Part shown: positions 1 through 9,839 of the stretch, one piece after another
How positions within the stretch are numbered: the stretch's first letter is position 1
How the letters are laid out: each line of letters begins with the position of its first letter
Assembly (NCBI GenBank): GCA_012271135.1
Contig: JAAXGZ010000026.1
Location: 24,247-88,246, forward strand
Source: Caldilineales bacterium
Lineage (GTDB): Bacteria; Chloroflexota; Anaerolineae; Caldilineales; Caldilineaceae
Reading direction: 5' to 3'
DNA: 64,000 nucleotides
Position numbers and translations under genes: made by a program
Notes under the pieces: generated by a model
Told to the model about the DNA's origin: nothing
The model's input: only the letters and a program-made list of their open reading frames with translations
Databases searched by the model: none

Positions 1-2091
1 AGTATAACATTACTCCCCTAATGTAATACAAAACAAGGACTCCGACCAAGTCCGCCAAACCGCCCCACTCTTGCGCTGTGACAACCTGCCGATCCAGGAT
101 GGACCTCCCCGAAGCGAATGACTGAGTGTCTTGCCCGCACCTAGCCGACCCGACCGCCATGTGGACACGCTCTCACTTGTTGGGTTCGACTGTAGCCGCG
201 CGAGAAAGCCACCAGCTTCAGCGCACGGCCAGCTGCAGAGTGTGCGGGACTTGGCGGAAGATTCCTACCGGTGGTCCGACCCTGTCAGCCCAACCTTCGC
301 CATACCAGTGATACTCAATCACGAACATATCTATCATTAATAGATTTTAATTCACATATTTCATCAACTACCGCTTTGAGAGCTATCCGGTGCGCCTTCG
401 CCCCGCGTACTCTGAATCGGCCGGACACCGCCTTTGGGTCCGGCCAAGGCCGTTCCGCCTTGCCAGACACCAAGCTGGAATCCAATTCCCCAACCCACAC
501 AACCGTGCCCGAGCGATGGCTCACTGATCGCTGGGCACAACATAGGACAGCTAATACAGATTATCATAGTCTCAGCACCAAGCACGCAAGTGGCAGTTAA
601 GTACGGACGCAACATGATGATTGGATCACAATCAGCCTTGTCAGTGGCGTTACATGCATCCACATTGCCATGTGGATTGTGATTTGTCGCTGCCAACTGA
701 TCAAGAAGACCAACATATAACTTCGAGCACAGCTCCGTTTCCTTACACAAGAAGACATCCGAATTTCATGAGCCGAACACCTGAACGGTTCTTGAATTTC
801 AATGTATAAGTTTTTACACAAGTGATTAATTGGTAGCACCAAAGTATGAAACCACTCACCGACAACACCTCATTATCATCTACCCGAATGCAAATAGGCA
901 CATGGGGAGGAATACTCCCGATAGGTTGGATGCAGAGAACGGTCCGAACAACGCAGAGGACGCTCCAACGCGCTCTCCAAAGACTGTGGCAGAACCCTTC
1001 TCTTCAGTATGCAATGCCAACAATGTCCCCTCACGGGATCCTTCGAACTGCCAGTCATCATATTTGCCAAGCTACTTGCATTGGAGTTCGACATACCCTC
1101 TACGCAGTGGCAAATCTAGTTGATTTTATGAAAGTTGATAATCTAAAATATTTAACTACCACGTAATCGATTTTGAAGTTGACTGGTGAAGTGGACCATA
1201 TGCCTGATCTGCTAGTTTCATCCCAAGAATGTTGGATGGTATTGTTATCGATGGCGATTCGCCATGAAATAAATATTCTTCAACTCAGAATTGATGGTGC
1301 TGACGTCTCTGTTTTTCTGCACGGTTACCTGGTTCTCGAAACTTGGATCTCGGCTAGATTTAATACTATCTGTTGAAGCACAATTTCTTTGTATGCATTT
1401 TGTAGTGTCTTGCTGAACAAATAAAAATGCATTTGGTGTCCGTTGCAAACCAAGGATTGCCGCCTGAAGATCTGGGAGACGAGCGGTTCACTGAAGCTTG
1501 AACCCACGGTGAGCGCCTGCAGCGGTGGAGCCAGGAGTGGTCGCTGGTGATTCTCGGACAGTGGCAGAATGGAGATGCGCGAGGGATGGCGAGTTGGGGA
1601 CCGGAGGGACCCCGACTTGGGAAGGTGGCTGAACACCTATTTGATTAATAATCGTATTATTAAAATAGAACAGATTATAATTTCCAATTCTTGTTTTGTG
1701 AAGCTGCCGAGCTGTCGCGCGCGAAGTGGGACCGTCGGGATGTCATAGCAGCCACCGCCTGCAATGGCAACACTGGCCTTGTTGGTGACCCAGGTCCTGC
1801 ATGACGTACTCACTCCTTCGTCTGTACGGCTAGATCGCTTCCGTGGTCCGATTCGCGGGTGACCAGGGTGGGTTCCAACTACAGGCCTGGAGTTCAGGGA
1901 CTCCAGTTGCTGGCAACTACCGGCGGCCCGCTGACCATTGATCTGGTGTCATCGCCGGCGCCGGGTCCTTGACGCTACCAAAAACGGTCGTTTGTGTTGC
2001 GAAGTGCATCGCAACAAAGATCTCCGGATCGTGGCCGTTACGGCTTGGGAGGACGATCAACTCCAAGGTAAGCCGTTCTGTGCTCAGAAGA
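1..2091. other. Long apparently non-coding stretch
   Basis: I find no convincing gene in these 2.1 kb. Open frames are short, overlap on both strands and show no recognisable family motif, and parts (about 300-370, 700-830, 1100-1450, 1640-1700) are clearly AT-richer than the rest of the window. No tRNA cloverleaf, terminal repeat or transposase remnant was recognised. It may be decayed sequence or an intergenic island beside the glycerophosphodiesterase gene, which ends at its right edge. Confidence 0.5.
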
Positions 2092-2874
2092 TCATCCCCC
2101 CGCGGATGATAGTGCGGCGACCGTGGCAGCGACGTCGTCCGTCAAGACAGCGTCGACTCCCTGCCGTGCATGCTTTGACATTCGCACCGTCGGATCCGTG
2201 TCCAACGGTGCTACCAGCACCTGGTTTCGGTGGGCATGCCACACAAACAGCGGATTTGCGGCGAGGTTCGGCCATGCTGGACCCACGAAATCCCACTCGG
2301 GTCCCGGTAACAGCATGTTCATTGCCACCGGTCCAATTGGCAGTGCGGGACACACCTCGCGGATCGCCAACAGACAGCGGGGTTTGAAGGATGTCACCAG
2401 TACGCGTTTCAAAAACTCGTGCTTGGCAAGGACTTCAACCAAGATTCGTGCCCAGGAAGGGATTGAAAACCTGGGATCCTTCAACTCCAACAGTAGGGCG
2501 ACATCTGCCGTCAAGGCTAGATCCAGCAGCGAAACCAGCTCCGGAACAAACTGCGGCTCCGGTGCGTCTCGTCCCGGCATGTCCACCGGCGTCGACACTG
2601 CTTCGGCTGTGGACAGGTCGGTTACATTTACGTCCCGGCCGGTCGTACGCTTCAGATTGCGGTCATGCAACAGGAGCAACTCGCGGTTCTTGGAAAACCA
2701 AAGATCCGTCTCAATGAGGTGCGCACCCTGTTCGATTGCCAGGGCGAAGGAGTGCAAGGTGTTCTCGGGCGCTACGGCCGAAGAGCCCCGGTGGGCAATG
2801 ACAAACGGAGCCCCGTGGGCCAGACGCGCTTCCCGTACTTCAGTGAATTGCCTCAGGTCGAGGTCGGCAAGCAC
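2092..2874 (-). CDS. Glycerophosphodiester phosphodiesterase family protein
   Basis: The 260-residue product is a GDPD-fold TIM-barrel enzyme expected to hydrolyse glycerophosphodiesters to glycerol 3-phosphate and an alcohol. The catalytic signature is visible: H28-R29 in AHRGSS, E37-N38 in PENT, E55 and D57 in IETD, and H70 in LLHDRN, followed by a LLELKD strand. There is no signal peptide, so it is probably cytosolic. It starts with GTG six bases after the aminotransferase stop codon and is the third gene of a minus-strand operon. The family is clear; the physiological substrate is not, and the link to amino-acid synthesis upstream may only be transcriptional. Confidence 0.88.
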   Translation of the reverse strand: MLADLDLRQFTEVREARLAHGAPFVIAHRGSSAVAPENTLHSFALAIEQGAHLIETDLWFSKNRELLLLHDRNLKRTTGRDVNVTDLSTAEAVSTPVDMPGRDAPEPQFVPELVSLLDLALTADVALLLELKDPRFSIPSWARILVEVLAKHEFLKRVLVTSFKPRCLLAIREVCPALPIGPVAMNMLLPGPEWDFVGPAWPNLAANPLFVWHAHRNQVLVAPLDTDPTVRMSKHARQGVDAVLTDDVAATVAALSSAGG

Positions 2875-2880
2875 GCGAAG

Positions 2881-4089
2881 TCAGGCCTTGAGCACGGTGG
2901 CCAGCGCGGACACGACCATGTCCGCCTGTTGCCGGGTGATGATCAGGGGCGGGAGCAGCCGCAGTACGCGCGGTCCGGCGTTGAGCAACAGGATTCTGTG
3001 GTCTTCCAGCATCGTCCGGAGGATCGGTGCCGCCCGGGAACGTAACTCGATTCCGATCATCAGTCCCAGTCCGCGAATTTCGCGGATGATCCGGATACCG
3101 CGGAGTGCGTCCTTCAGTGTGTCCAGTAGATAAGTACCCATTCTGGCACTGTGGCCAATCAGATCGTGTTCTTGATAGGTGGTGAGCGCGGCTAGACCGG
3201 CGGCACAGGCAAGCGGGTTGCCGCCAAAGGTGCTGCCGTGGACTCCTACGAAGATGTGTTCTTGTACTTGTTCCCCAAACGCAACAGCGCCAATCGGGAA
3301 TCCTCCGCCCAATCCCTTGGCGATGCACAGGATGTCCGGCTTCAAGACATGATGCTCAATCGCGAACCACTTGCCGGTACGTCCGATGCCAGTCTGAATC
3401 TCATCGGCAATAAGTAGTGCCCCTGTCTCCCGGCAACGCTGTTGGACAGCTTGAAGAAACTCGGGAGTACCCACGTTGACGCCTCCCTCGCCCTGGACCA
3501 CTTCCAGGAACACACCGGCGGTCTCCTCGGTCACCGCGTCCCGAAGAGCATCCACATTGTTGTAGGGCATATGGCTGACGCCGGGTAATAGCGGACCGAA
3601 GACATCCTGGTTGCGGGCATTCCAAGTCAGCGCCAGAGAACCGGAGGTTCTGCCGTGAAATGCCTTTGACGCGGCAACCAGGTTCGCGCGACCGGTGGTG
3701 ATCCGGGCCAGCTTGAGCGCTGTTTCGATGGTCTCCGTGCCACTGTTGAGCAGAAACGCGTAGGACAGGTGATCGGGCAGGACCTCCGACAGCTTGGCGT
3801 AGAACCGGCCTCGAGTTTCGCCATAGAGAAACGAAGACAGCGAAGTGAGCGTTTCTGCCTGCCTGGACAGGGCTGTCGCCAAGTCGGGATGCGAGTAGCC
3901 CAGCATCGCGATGCCCTGCGAGGAAGTGAAGTCCAGGAAACGATTGCCGTCGGTATCGAACAACCAAGCTCCCTCTCCGCGCGCGAAGGTGATTTCCGCC
4001 CGTTTCGGAATGAAACCACCTGACATTCGCAGTTCGATTTCTCTGAGATCGGAGATGTCCTCCGACATGACTGACGATTGGTGGTTCAT
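2881..4089 (-). CDS. Class III aminotransferase, acetylornithine/LysW-aminoadipate-semialdehyde type
   Basis: The 402-residue PLP enzyme has the fold-type I class III pattern: LLNSGTET at 113-120, AFHGRTSG near 143-150, the ADEIQTGIGRTG block with D229-E230, and the Schiff-base lysine K258 in AKGLGGGFPIG. Such enzymes transaminate N-acetylornithine or LysW-bound aminoadipate semialdehyde. Its start overlaps the stop of the LysZ-like kinase by four bases (ATGA), so the two proteins are translationally coupled and very likely act in the same arginine or lysine pathway. Sequence alone does not separate ArgD from LysJ; the kinase next to it favours the LysW-dependent version. Confidence 0.85.
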   Translation of the reverse strand: MNHQSSVMSEDISDLREIELRMSGGFIPKRAEITFARGEGAWLFDTDGNRFLDFTSSQGIAMLGYSHPDLATALSRQAETLTSLSSFLYGETRGRFYAKLSEVLPDHLSYAFLLNSGTETIETALKLARITTGRANLVAASKAFHGRTSGSLALTWNARNQDVFGPLLPGVSHMPYNNVDALRDAVTEETAGVFLEVVQGEGGVNVGTPEFLQAVQQRCRETGALLIADEIQTGIGRTGKWFAIEHHVLKPDILCIAKGLGGGFPIGAVAFGEQVQEHIFVGVHGSTFGGNPLACAAGLAALTTYQEHDLIGHSARMGTYLLDTLKDALRGIRIIREIRGLGLMIGIELRSRAAPILRTMLEDHRILLLNAGPRVLRLLPPLIITRQQADMVVSALATVLKA

Positions 4090-4892
4090 CCGATATGGGT
4101 TCCGTGAGCCTCGACCAACGCCTTGGTGACCGGGTTTTCCACCCGTCCGTCCGCGATCACAACTTCGCCAACCCCTTGTTGCAGGGCATCCTTGGCACCC
4201 ATCACCTTCCGTTTCATGCGCCCTTCGGCGAGGTCGATGAATTGGTCAATCTGATTCGGCTTGATCGACGAAATCAAGGTTGACTCATCAGGATACGACC
4301 GCAAAAGCCCCGCCACATCGCTGAGATAGAGCAGTATGTCCGCCTGCAAGGAGACGGCCATGTGCGCTGCGATCCGATCACCGTCCACATTGATGGCCTC
4401 GTTGTCGTGGGAAAGGGCCGGCGGAGTCAGCACCGGAATGAACCCTTCCCTCAGGAGCAACTGAACCAGACGAGTGTCCACGTGGTCTACGGTTCCGGTC
4501 CAGTCGTCCCGGATCATTACCCAGCGATTGCCTTTGCGTACCCGTATCTTACTCTTGCGCGTGCCGCGGACAAGCCGACCGTCCAACCCGCTCAAGCCGA
4601 CCGCATTTACCCCACGCTTCTGCAATGCCTCGACCCACAGCTTGTTGATCTGGCCACAGTAGACCATGAGGAAGATTTCCAGTGTCCTCCGGTCCGTACG
4701 CCGGCTGGTCAATCCGTTACGGCCTTCAACGAACTCTGGAGGATGGCCCAGCGCTTCGGATACTGCGTTTGTGTGTTCCGCGGCACCGTGGACGAACACG
4801 AGTTGTTCACCCTGGTTCACTAATCCTGCCAAGTCGTCGGCTACGGAATCCATCGAGATGGACAACCCACCGCCAGCCTTGACGATCAACAT
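4086..4892 (-). CDS. lysZ: [LysW]-aminoadipate/glutamate kinase-like amino-acid kinase
   Basis: This is an amino-acid kinase family protein of about 268 residues. It matches what I recall of Thermus LysZ better than classical ArgB: VKAGGG near the N-terminus, FVHGAAEHTN, ALGHPP, RTDRRTLEIFLMVYCGQINK, VGLSGLDGRL, VLTPPALS, NEAINVDGDRIAAHMA, YLSDVAGLL, GRMKRKVMGA and VENPVT. LysZ-type kinases phosphorylate the gamma or delta carboxylate of glutamate or aminoadipate attached to the carrier protein LysW. I chose the ATG at 4892, just before LIVKAGGG; a GTG at 4919 would add nine atypical residues. No lysW was found in the window. Confidence 0.78.
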   Translation of the reverse strand: MLIVKAGGGLSISMDSVADDLAGLVNQGEQLVFVHGAAEHTNAVSEALGHPPEFVEGRNGLTSRRTDRRTLEIFLMVYCGQINKLWVEALQKRGVNAVGLSGLDGRLVRGTRKSKIRVRKGNRWVMIRDDWTGTVDHVDTRLVQLLLREGFIPVLTPPALSHDNEAINVDGDRIAAHMAVSLQADILLYLSDVAGLLRSYPDESTLISSIKPNQIDQFIDLAEGRMKRKVMGAKDALQQGVGEVVIADGRVENPVTKALVEAHGTHIG

Positions 4893-4965
4893 GGCCTCGA
4901 ACCCAGTCCAGGCCCGCACCGTCGTAGGTTCAAACGCCCAGTCATGCTGCGGAACCGCCCGTTGC

Positions 4966-4971
4966 TATACT
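4966..4971 (+). promoter_or_regulatory. Candidate -10 element (TATACT)
   Basis: A TATACT hexamer lies 59 bases before the hydroxyacid dehydrogenase start, in the 137-bp gap shared with the divergent lysZ-like gene. No clear TTGACA-like -35 was found at 16-18 bases, so this rests on one box and position. Confidence 0.3.
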
Positions 4972-5029
4972 CACACATCCTGGTTGGGCCGGCACCGCCA
5001 GAGCCATCCGACGGCGATTATACGGTTTG

Positions 5030-6028
5030 ATGTCACCACAGTTCAAAGTTTACGTCACAGACATCGGCTGGTCTTCCCTGGCCGCCGAACTCGAGGTCCT
5101 GGACCCCTTGGACGCGGTCCTGGAAATTACACCGGACTGCACGGACAAACAAATGGCGGAATACGTGCGGGATGCCGATGCGATTATGACGTGTTGGAGG
5201 ACGATTCCGCCGGAAGTCGTGTCGTCAGCGGAACAATGCCGCGTGATTGCCCGGTATGGAATCGGGCTCGACAACATTCCAGTTGCCCTGGCCACGGAAC
5301 TGGGTATCCTGGTCGTCAACGTGCCCGACTTCTGCCTGGACGAACTAACGGACCAGGTGATGGCGGGAATCCTTTCGCTCTCCCGCCAACTCCCCGCACT
5401 CGATGCTTCTGTGAAACGGGGTGAGTGGTCTCGGGCCACGTCCGTTCCCCTAAGGCAACTACGCGGCCAGACACTGGGCTTGCTTGGGTTTGGCAACACC
5501 GCCCGGCACCTTGTGCCAAAAGCACAGGCCTTCGGCCTGAAGGTGATTGCCTATACGCCGCGCCTTGCAGCTGCCGCCTTACCCGATGGCGTGGCCTTGG
5601 CCCAGTCTTTCCAGGACCTGTTGGAACGATCCGACTGGCTTTCAATCCACGCGCCGCTGACCCCGGAAACAACCAAACTGTTTGACGACCGCGCCTTTGC
5701 GGCCATGAAGGATTCCGCTGTGCTGATCAATACATCGCGCGGTGCCATCATTGACGAACCTGCCTTGAACCGCGCACTCATGAGTGGTTCCATTGCCGGC
5801 GCAGTGTTGGACGTCTTGACGACCGAACCTCCCGCCTCAGACATCCCGTGGCAAGACCACCCCAATGTGTTGATGACTCCACACTCCGCATTCCTCTCCG
5901 AGGAATCGCTCCGAACCCTAGCTACCCGAACCGCCCAAAACGTTGCATCCGTTCTCATGGGGCAAGTTCCGGACAGCGTGGTCAACCCGGAGGTTCTGGT
6001 CCAGGACAACTGCCGAATTCAGGCCTGA
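5030..6028 (+). CDS. D-isomer-specific 2-hydroxyacid dehydrogenase
   Basis: The 332-residue protein is an NAD(P)-dependent 2-hydroxyacid dehydrogenase of the phosphoglycerate dehydrogenase/CtBP superfamily, interconverting a 2-keto acid and a D-2-hydroxy acid. It has the Rossmann glycines in LGLLGFGNTA (about 149-158), the substrate arginine R237 in TSRGAIID, E266 in the LTTEPP stretch and the catalytic H285 in MTPHSAF. There is no ACT or extra regulatory domain, so it is not a typical SerA. ATG at 5030 is preferred over the preceding TTG at 5027. It is transcribed away from the lysZ-like operon. Substrate unknown. Confidence 0.85.
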   Translation: MSPQFKVYVTDIGWSSLAAELEVLDPLDAVLEITPDCTDKQMAEYVRDADAIMTCWRTIPPEVVSSAEQCRVIARYGIGLDNIPVALATELGILVVNVPDFCLDELTDQVMAGILSLSRQLPALDASVKRGEWSRATSVPLRQLRGQTLGLLGFGNTARHLVPKAQAFGLKVIAYTPRLAAAALPDGVALAQSFQDLLERSDWLSIHAPLTPETTKLFDDRAFAAMKDSAVLINTSRGAIIDEPALNRALMSGSIAGAVLDVLTTEPPASDIPWQDHPNVLMTPHSAFLSEESLRTLATRTAQNVASVLMGQVPDSVVNPEVLVQDNCRIQA

Positions 6029-6599
6029 AACCAAATGGTCTGGTTGCCTGTCCAGGAAGTCGGTACCAAACTCCGACTGTCGGTTCGGGCAGCTTGGCCA
6101 ACCGGTCGAGTCCGATCCCCGAATCCCGCCATCCGAATAGCGCCTTGCTCGCGCATGTCCCCAAGGAAACACTGCAGGCCGAGATTCAAACTGCGAACCC
6201 TGAAGTCTGTACGCAATTTATGCGAACCAAAGGCATTGAGGCAAGACGCCAAAGATCGGTCTTCCCATTCCAAAGGTCTCACTAGCTTGTATTGGTCTGG
6301 ACCAGAGACGACAGAGAGGAAGCAACTGTCTCTTTGACGTCGGAAGGGCGCTTGCACAACGGACTGTTGGATGGAACCCAAGCTAACAACTCGACAGAGG
6401 GATTCGCATAGCCTATTACGTCACGAGCACTGGAATTACCGTGACCGATTGGTTCCCCGCGCGTGCGCGGGAGGCCGGTAGGCTTTGGGACTGGATTGCT
6501 GTACCCTTCCGTCGAAGGGGCAATTTAGCTTCGCCCTTGCCGCAGTATGTGGGATCACCAAGCTGTGTGGCCAAGGTTCACCGTGACCGGACCATTGCA
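6029..6599. other. Intergenic region between convergent genes
   Basis: This gap separates the end of the hydroxyacid dehydrogenase from the end of the minus-strand formamidase. I see no gene. Two small GC-rich hairpins are present: 6456-6471 (6-bp stem, CGTG loop) and 6504-6519 (CCCTTC/GAAGGG, loop CGTC). Neither has a U-run, so they are only possible termination or RNA-stability signals for the convergent transcripts. Confidence 0.4.
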
Positions 6600-7553
6600 T
6601 CATCCGATGTAAGCCGGCAACAGCCCCGTCCGCCCCGGGTCCAGATTCCAGTCCGCCAACATTGCCCGGGACAGCCGACAGACCATTGTGTACGCCGGAT
6701 CGTAAATGTTGCCGAGGTCGTACCTAACCCGTTGTCCCATCATCAGATGGACCGTTTCCAAATCGTAGCCGCATTCGTCAACAAGCCAACGTGACACTTC
6801 AGTGGTCGCATGTCGTGTGGCCTGATCCAGGGGCCGGGCGCTGCCGGCCACGAAAATGTCGGAGTCGTTGTACCCGCGCGGCCAACATAGCTTCTGGTTC
6901 TTGACCACATCAACACTGAACTCCACCTCGGCGGAAATTTCGATGCCGGTCCCCACGATCTCGCCGTCGCCCTGGAGGGCATGCACATCGCCTAGGTAGA
7001 GCAGGGCCCCCGGTACCGATACCGGAAACAGTGCCGTGACACCGTCACGCCATCCGCGGTAGTCCATGTTTCCGCCATGAGGTCCGGGAGTGGCCGTGCT
7101 GATTGCCTCCCCTCCTGCCGGTGCCACGCCGAAGCATCCAATCATGGGGTCCATTGATTGCCACGGAAGTGCTTCACCATCGGATACGCGAACCAGACCA
7201 GCCGCCGTGTCGACATCCCAAACCGTAAGGGCAGGGGAAGGCACCGGCAGCCCCTGCAGATAGTCCGGATCAAGTACGTCTCCGGCCAATATGTTCCTGG
7301 TCCATCCCGTGCTGCGGTCCGGCTTGATGCCGATCAGATGCATGACCAGGGCGTCACCCGGCTCTGCCCCCTCGACATGGAACGGTCCTGTCATCGGATT
7401 GGGCCGGCCGGCCACAGTTTCGCCGCGATGGTCCGCGCCTCCGGCATCGACGGTGCAAGTCCGCACTACGTCTCCGGGTTTGAGATGGCACTCGGGTTCG
7501 TGCGTGCCGATGGTGTTAAACCACTTGGATGGAGCAAATTCAACCAATGCCAT
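6600..7553 (-). CDS. Acetamidase/formamidase family protein
   Basis: The 317-residue product matches the FmdA/AmdA family, which releases ammonia from formamide, acetamide or related short amides. Recognisable pieces are GDVVRTCTVDAGG early, NPMTGPFHVEGAEPGD, the central IGCFGVAP segment, TPGPHGGNMD, YLGDVHALQGDGEIVGTGIE and WPRGYNDSD. The length and motif order fit a complete cytosolic enzyme. It lies 30 bases downstream of the first GNAT gene on the same strand, so the two may be cotranscribed. The true amide is unknown; amide use as a nitrogen source is the simplest inference. Confidence 0.85.
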   Translation of the reverse strand: MALVEFAPSKWFNTIGTHEPECHLKPGDVVRTCTVDAGGADHRGETVAGRPNPMTGPFHVEGAEPGDALVMHLIGIKPDRSTGWTRNILAGDVLDPDYLQGLPVPSPALTVWDVDTAAGLVRVSDGEALPWQSMDPMIGCFGVAPAGGEAISTATPGPHGGNMDYRGWRDGVTALFPVSVPGALLYLGDVHALQGDGEIVGTGIEISAEVEFSVDVVKNQKLCWPRGYNDSDIFVAGSARPLDQATRHATTEVSRWLVDECGYDLETVHLMMGQRVRYDLGNIYDPAYTMVCRLSRAMLADWNLDPGRTGLLPAYIG

Positions 7554-7583
7554 TGGGGGATCCTCCCTGATGCTAGAAGTACC

Positions 7584-8591
7584 TCAGGAAACGACAAGTC
7601 GTTTCTCGTATTGCAGGATGGTCACTTTCGGCACGAAGCCCAGCCGCTGGTTGATGGCCAGCATCGGATTGCATTCTTCGTTGCCGGTCACAATCATGGT
7701 CGCCCCTTCCCGGCACGCCTGTTCAATCGACTTGAGCTTCAGTGCGATTGCTAGGCCCCGCCGACGCCAGGCGCGTCGGACACCAGTCAATCGAATGTCC
7801 CAGACAGTCGGAGTTCCCAGAATTCGGTTGGCAGCGGTGAAGGCCGCGTATGGTCCACATCCTTCAGCTTCATTGGACTCGGTGCGATCGACTGCGATCA
7901 TCCATGTATCTGGCGATGCACCGGATTTGCGCAGCATGGTATCGAAGTCGGCCTCCGTTATGGAAGGAGGACCGTATGGCCGAGGAACATCCGTGTCGAC
8001 CTCCAGCCAGGCGCGGTGCAGTTTGAAACACCACTTGGGATCATTCTGCATCAGGCTCGGTAAGTTGTGGAACGCAAATCCTGCTTCCTCCGCAGCTTGA
8101 ATTCGCCCTACCCAGGGATCGAAGTCGAATCCCTGAACATCCAGAGCCGAGTTCAAATCGCGTTGGAGGCACACGTAGCCGTTGGCTTCAAGCCAGTCAA
8201 CGCGCACTGGTCTGTCATCGCGCACCTTGAGACTAAGGACACCGACCTCCAAGCCTTCGATTTGCTTCAGGACATACGCCTCCACGAGCGAGTGAATTGC
8301 CTGTCCGCCCACCATGAGGTTTTCCAAGGCGGGGTAAAGCATGAAGTCGTACGTCATGCAATCCTGGATTCCGATCCAGGTCGGCTTGTACACCTGGCCG
8401 CAGCCGACAACCTTCGTGTCCATGGTTGCCACGAACAGGTGCGGAAACCGGTCCTTGCTTCCGGTTGCCAAACGGGCACGAAAGTGCGCCAAGGTGTCTG
8501 GGGGACGGTCGGGTACGTAGGCTGCACCAACCGCAAGCCACGCGCGGCACTCTTCGTCTATCGGCTCAAACTCCCGAATGTCGAATCCCAT
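7584..8591 (-). CDS. Tandem-domain GNAT acetyltransferase, copy 1
   Basis: The product is about 335 residues from the chosen start and has two GNAT-like halves. The N-terminal half (IREFEPIDEE, then DTLAHFRARLATG) looks degenerate. The C-terminal half carries the acetyl-CoA loop RRAWRRRGLAIALK and ends NQRLGF...QYEKRL. ATG at 8591 was chosen because AAGGGGGATTGC lies directly upstream and it aligns with the starts of two neighbouring paralogues. It is the most diverged of three tandem copies. Acetyl-CoA-dependent N-acylation of a small molecule or peptide is expected; the acceptor is unknown. Confidence 0.8.
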   Translation of the reverse strand: MGFDIREFEPIDEECRAWLAVGAAYVPDRPPDTLAHFRARLATGSKDRFPHLFVATMDTKVVGCGQVYKPTWIGIQDCMTYDFMLYPALENLMVGGQAIHSLVEAYVLKQIEGLEVGVLSLKVRDDRPVRVDWLEANGYVCLQRDLNSALDVQGFDFDPWVGRIQAAEEAGFAFHNLPSLMQNDPKWCFKLHRAWLEVDTDVPRPYGPPSITEADFDTMLRKSGASPDTWMIAVDRTESNEAEGCGPYAAFTAANRILGTPTVWDIRLTGVRRAWRRRGLAIALKLKSIEQACREGATMIVTGNEECNPMLAINQRLGFVPKVTILQYEKRLVVS

Positions 8592-8837
8592 GCAATCCCC
8601 CTTGCGGACATGCCGGCCCGGTTTGGCACCGGAGACAGTCTCCCGGTTCGGGAACATCGGTTTCCCCTAAACCTGCGAGCCGCGGGAGTTGCCGACGGTT
8701 CGAAGGTATGCCAACCACATGGCGCAGTCGATGGTCCGGCCTCCGATTGTGTCGTACCGGACGGTTTCTGCACAGCCGGATCCTACAGGAGCACGGCGGC
8801 CACCGTCGACTCGGTCCGGGTGGCCGATGGCCACCGG

Positions 8838-9839
8838 TTACAACTGCTTCTCGTAGTCCTGCCAGGCGGGAGAGGGTTTGAACCCCAACTTAATGTTGAT
8901 GTCGTACATGGGATTGTTCTCTTCGTTGCCGGTTTCGAGCCGCGCGCCGCCCATGTCGCGGGCTTGGGCAATCGACTTCAGTTTGATGGCCGTGGCAATG
9001 CCCCTGCGGCGCCAATTCCGGCGGACGCCGGTCAGCCAAATGTCCCAAACCGACGAATCACTCAGGGCGGGATTGACACAGGTCAACCCCGCGTAGGGCC
9101 CGAACCTGGGACTGCTCTCAGGCAACGAACTGTTGTCCACAGCTATCAGGTTGGTCTCCGGGCGCAGACTCGGACTCTTCAGCATCTTGTCGAATTCGTC
9201 GACCGGTACGGGTTTGGGTTCATTGGGACCAGGGACGTCAAGATCGATTTCCACCCATGCTTCGTGCAACTTGGCATGCCAGTCCGGGTCATGTTCCTGC
9301 AGGTGCGTAAGGGTATGGAACTCGATGCCGGAAGACTCGACCTTTTCAACAAAGCCTTGCCACGCATCAAAATCGAAGGTGGCCACGTCCAGCGACGAAG
9401 AGGGATAGCGCATCACCGCTGCGTAACCGTTGTCAATCAACCAGTTCACCCTTGCCGTCTTGTCTTCGCGTGAACCTGTCAAAAGAACTTCTGTCGGCCG
9501 GTCGGAGATGAGTTTCAGGACATGCCGTTCAACGTGGGAGTGGACCGGCAGCCGATACACCACCAGTTCTTCATGATCCGGGTGAACCATGTGGCTGAAT
9601 TGGATTCGGCCCTCCACGTTCAGCCAATAGGGATCCGAGACATCGCCATAACCAATGATGACGCCATCCAGTGTGAGGACGAACCTGGCTCTGAACTTGT
9701 CCTTGCGTGCCGTCTCGTCCCTGTACTTCCACTGCTCCAGTGTGTTGGGCGGGTATTCCGGCCAGCAGGCGTTCCCGATCGCGAGACACACCAGATACTC
9801 TTCGTCAACTGGGTTGAAGGGGCGGATCCTGAATTCCAC
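8838..9839 (-). CDS. Tandem-domain GNAT acetyltransferase, copy 2
   Basis: This 333-residue paralogue begins with GTG (IRPFNPVDEEYL) behind a good AAGGAG Shine-Dalgarno. Its second half contains the acetyl-CoA binding loop RRNWRRRGIATAIK, then TGNEENNPMYDINIKLGF and a YEKQL end. It is clearly closer to copy 3 than to copy 1, in sequence and in the start-codon context. The double-GNAT layout resembles that of mycothiol-synthase-like enzymes, but nothing shows that function. Substrate unknown; the intact C-terminus makes this the reference for judging copy 3. Confidence 0.8.
   Translation of the reverse strand: MEFRIRPFNPVDEEYLVCLAIGNACWPEYPPNTLEQWKYRDETARKDKFRARFVLTLDGVIIGYGDVSDPYWLNVEGRIQFSHMVHPDHEELVVYRLPVHSHVERHVLKLISDRPTEVLLTGSREDKTARVNWLIDNGYAAVMRYPSSSLDVATFDFDAWQGFVEKVESSGIEFHTLTHLQEHDPDWHAKLHEAWVEIDLDVPGPNEPKPVPVDEFDKMLKSPSLRPETNLIAVDNSSLPESSPRFGPYAGLTCVNPALSDSSVWDIWLTGVRRNWRRRGIATAIKLKSIAQARDMGGARLETGNEENNPMYDINIKLGFKPSPAWQDYEKQL

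Noticed and set aside
1..2091. Several overlapping open frames of 60-149 residues
   Set aside because: They run on both strands, lack motifs and have Ser/Arg/Pro-rich compositions typical of non-coding frames in GC-rich DNA.
4893..5029. Possible tiny lysW gene in the divergent gap
   Set aside because: Only 137 bases, too short for LysW plus signals, and no Cys-rich frame is seen.
8067..9473. Plus-strand open frame of 468 residues across GNAT copies 1 and 2
   Set aside because: It is the antisense shadow of two real acetyltransferase genes with clear motifs on the minus strand.
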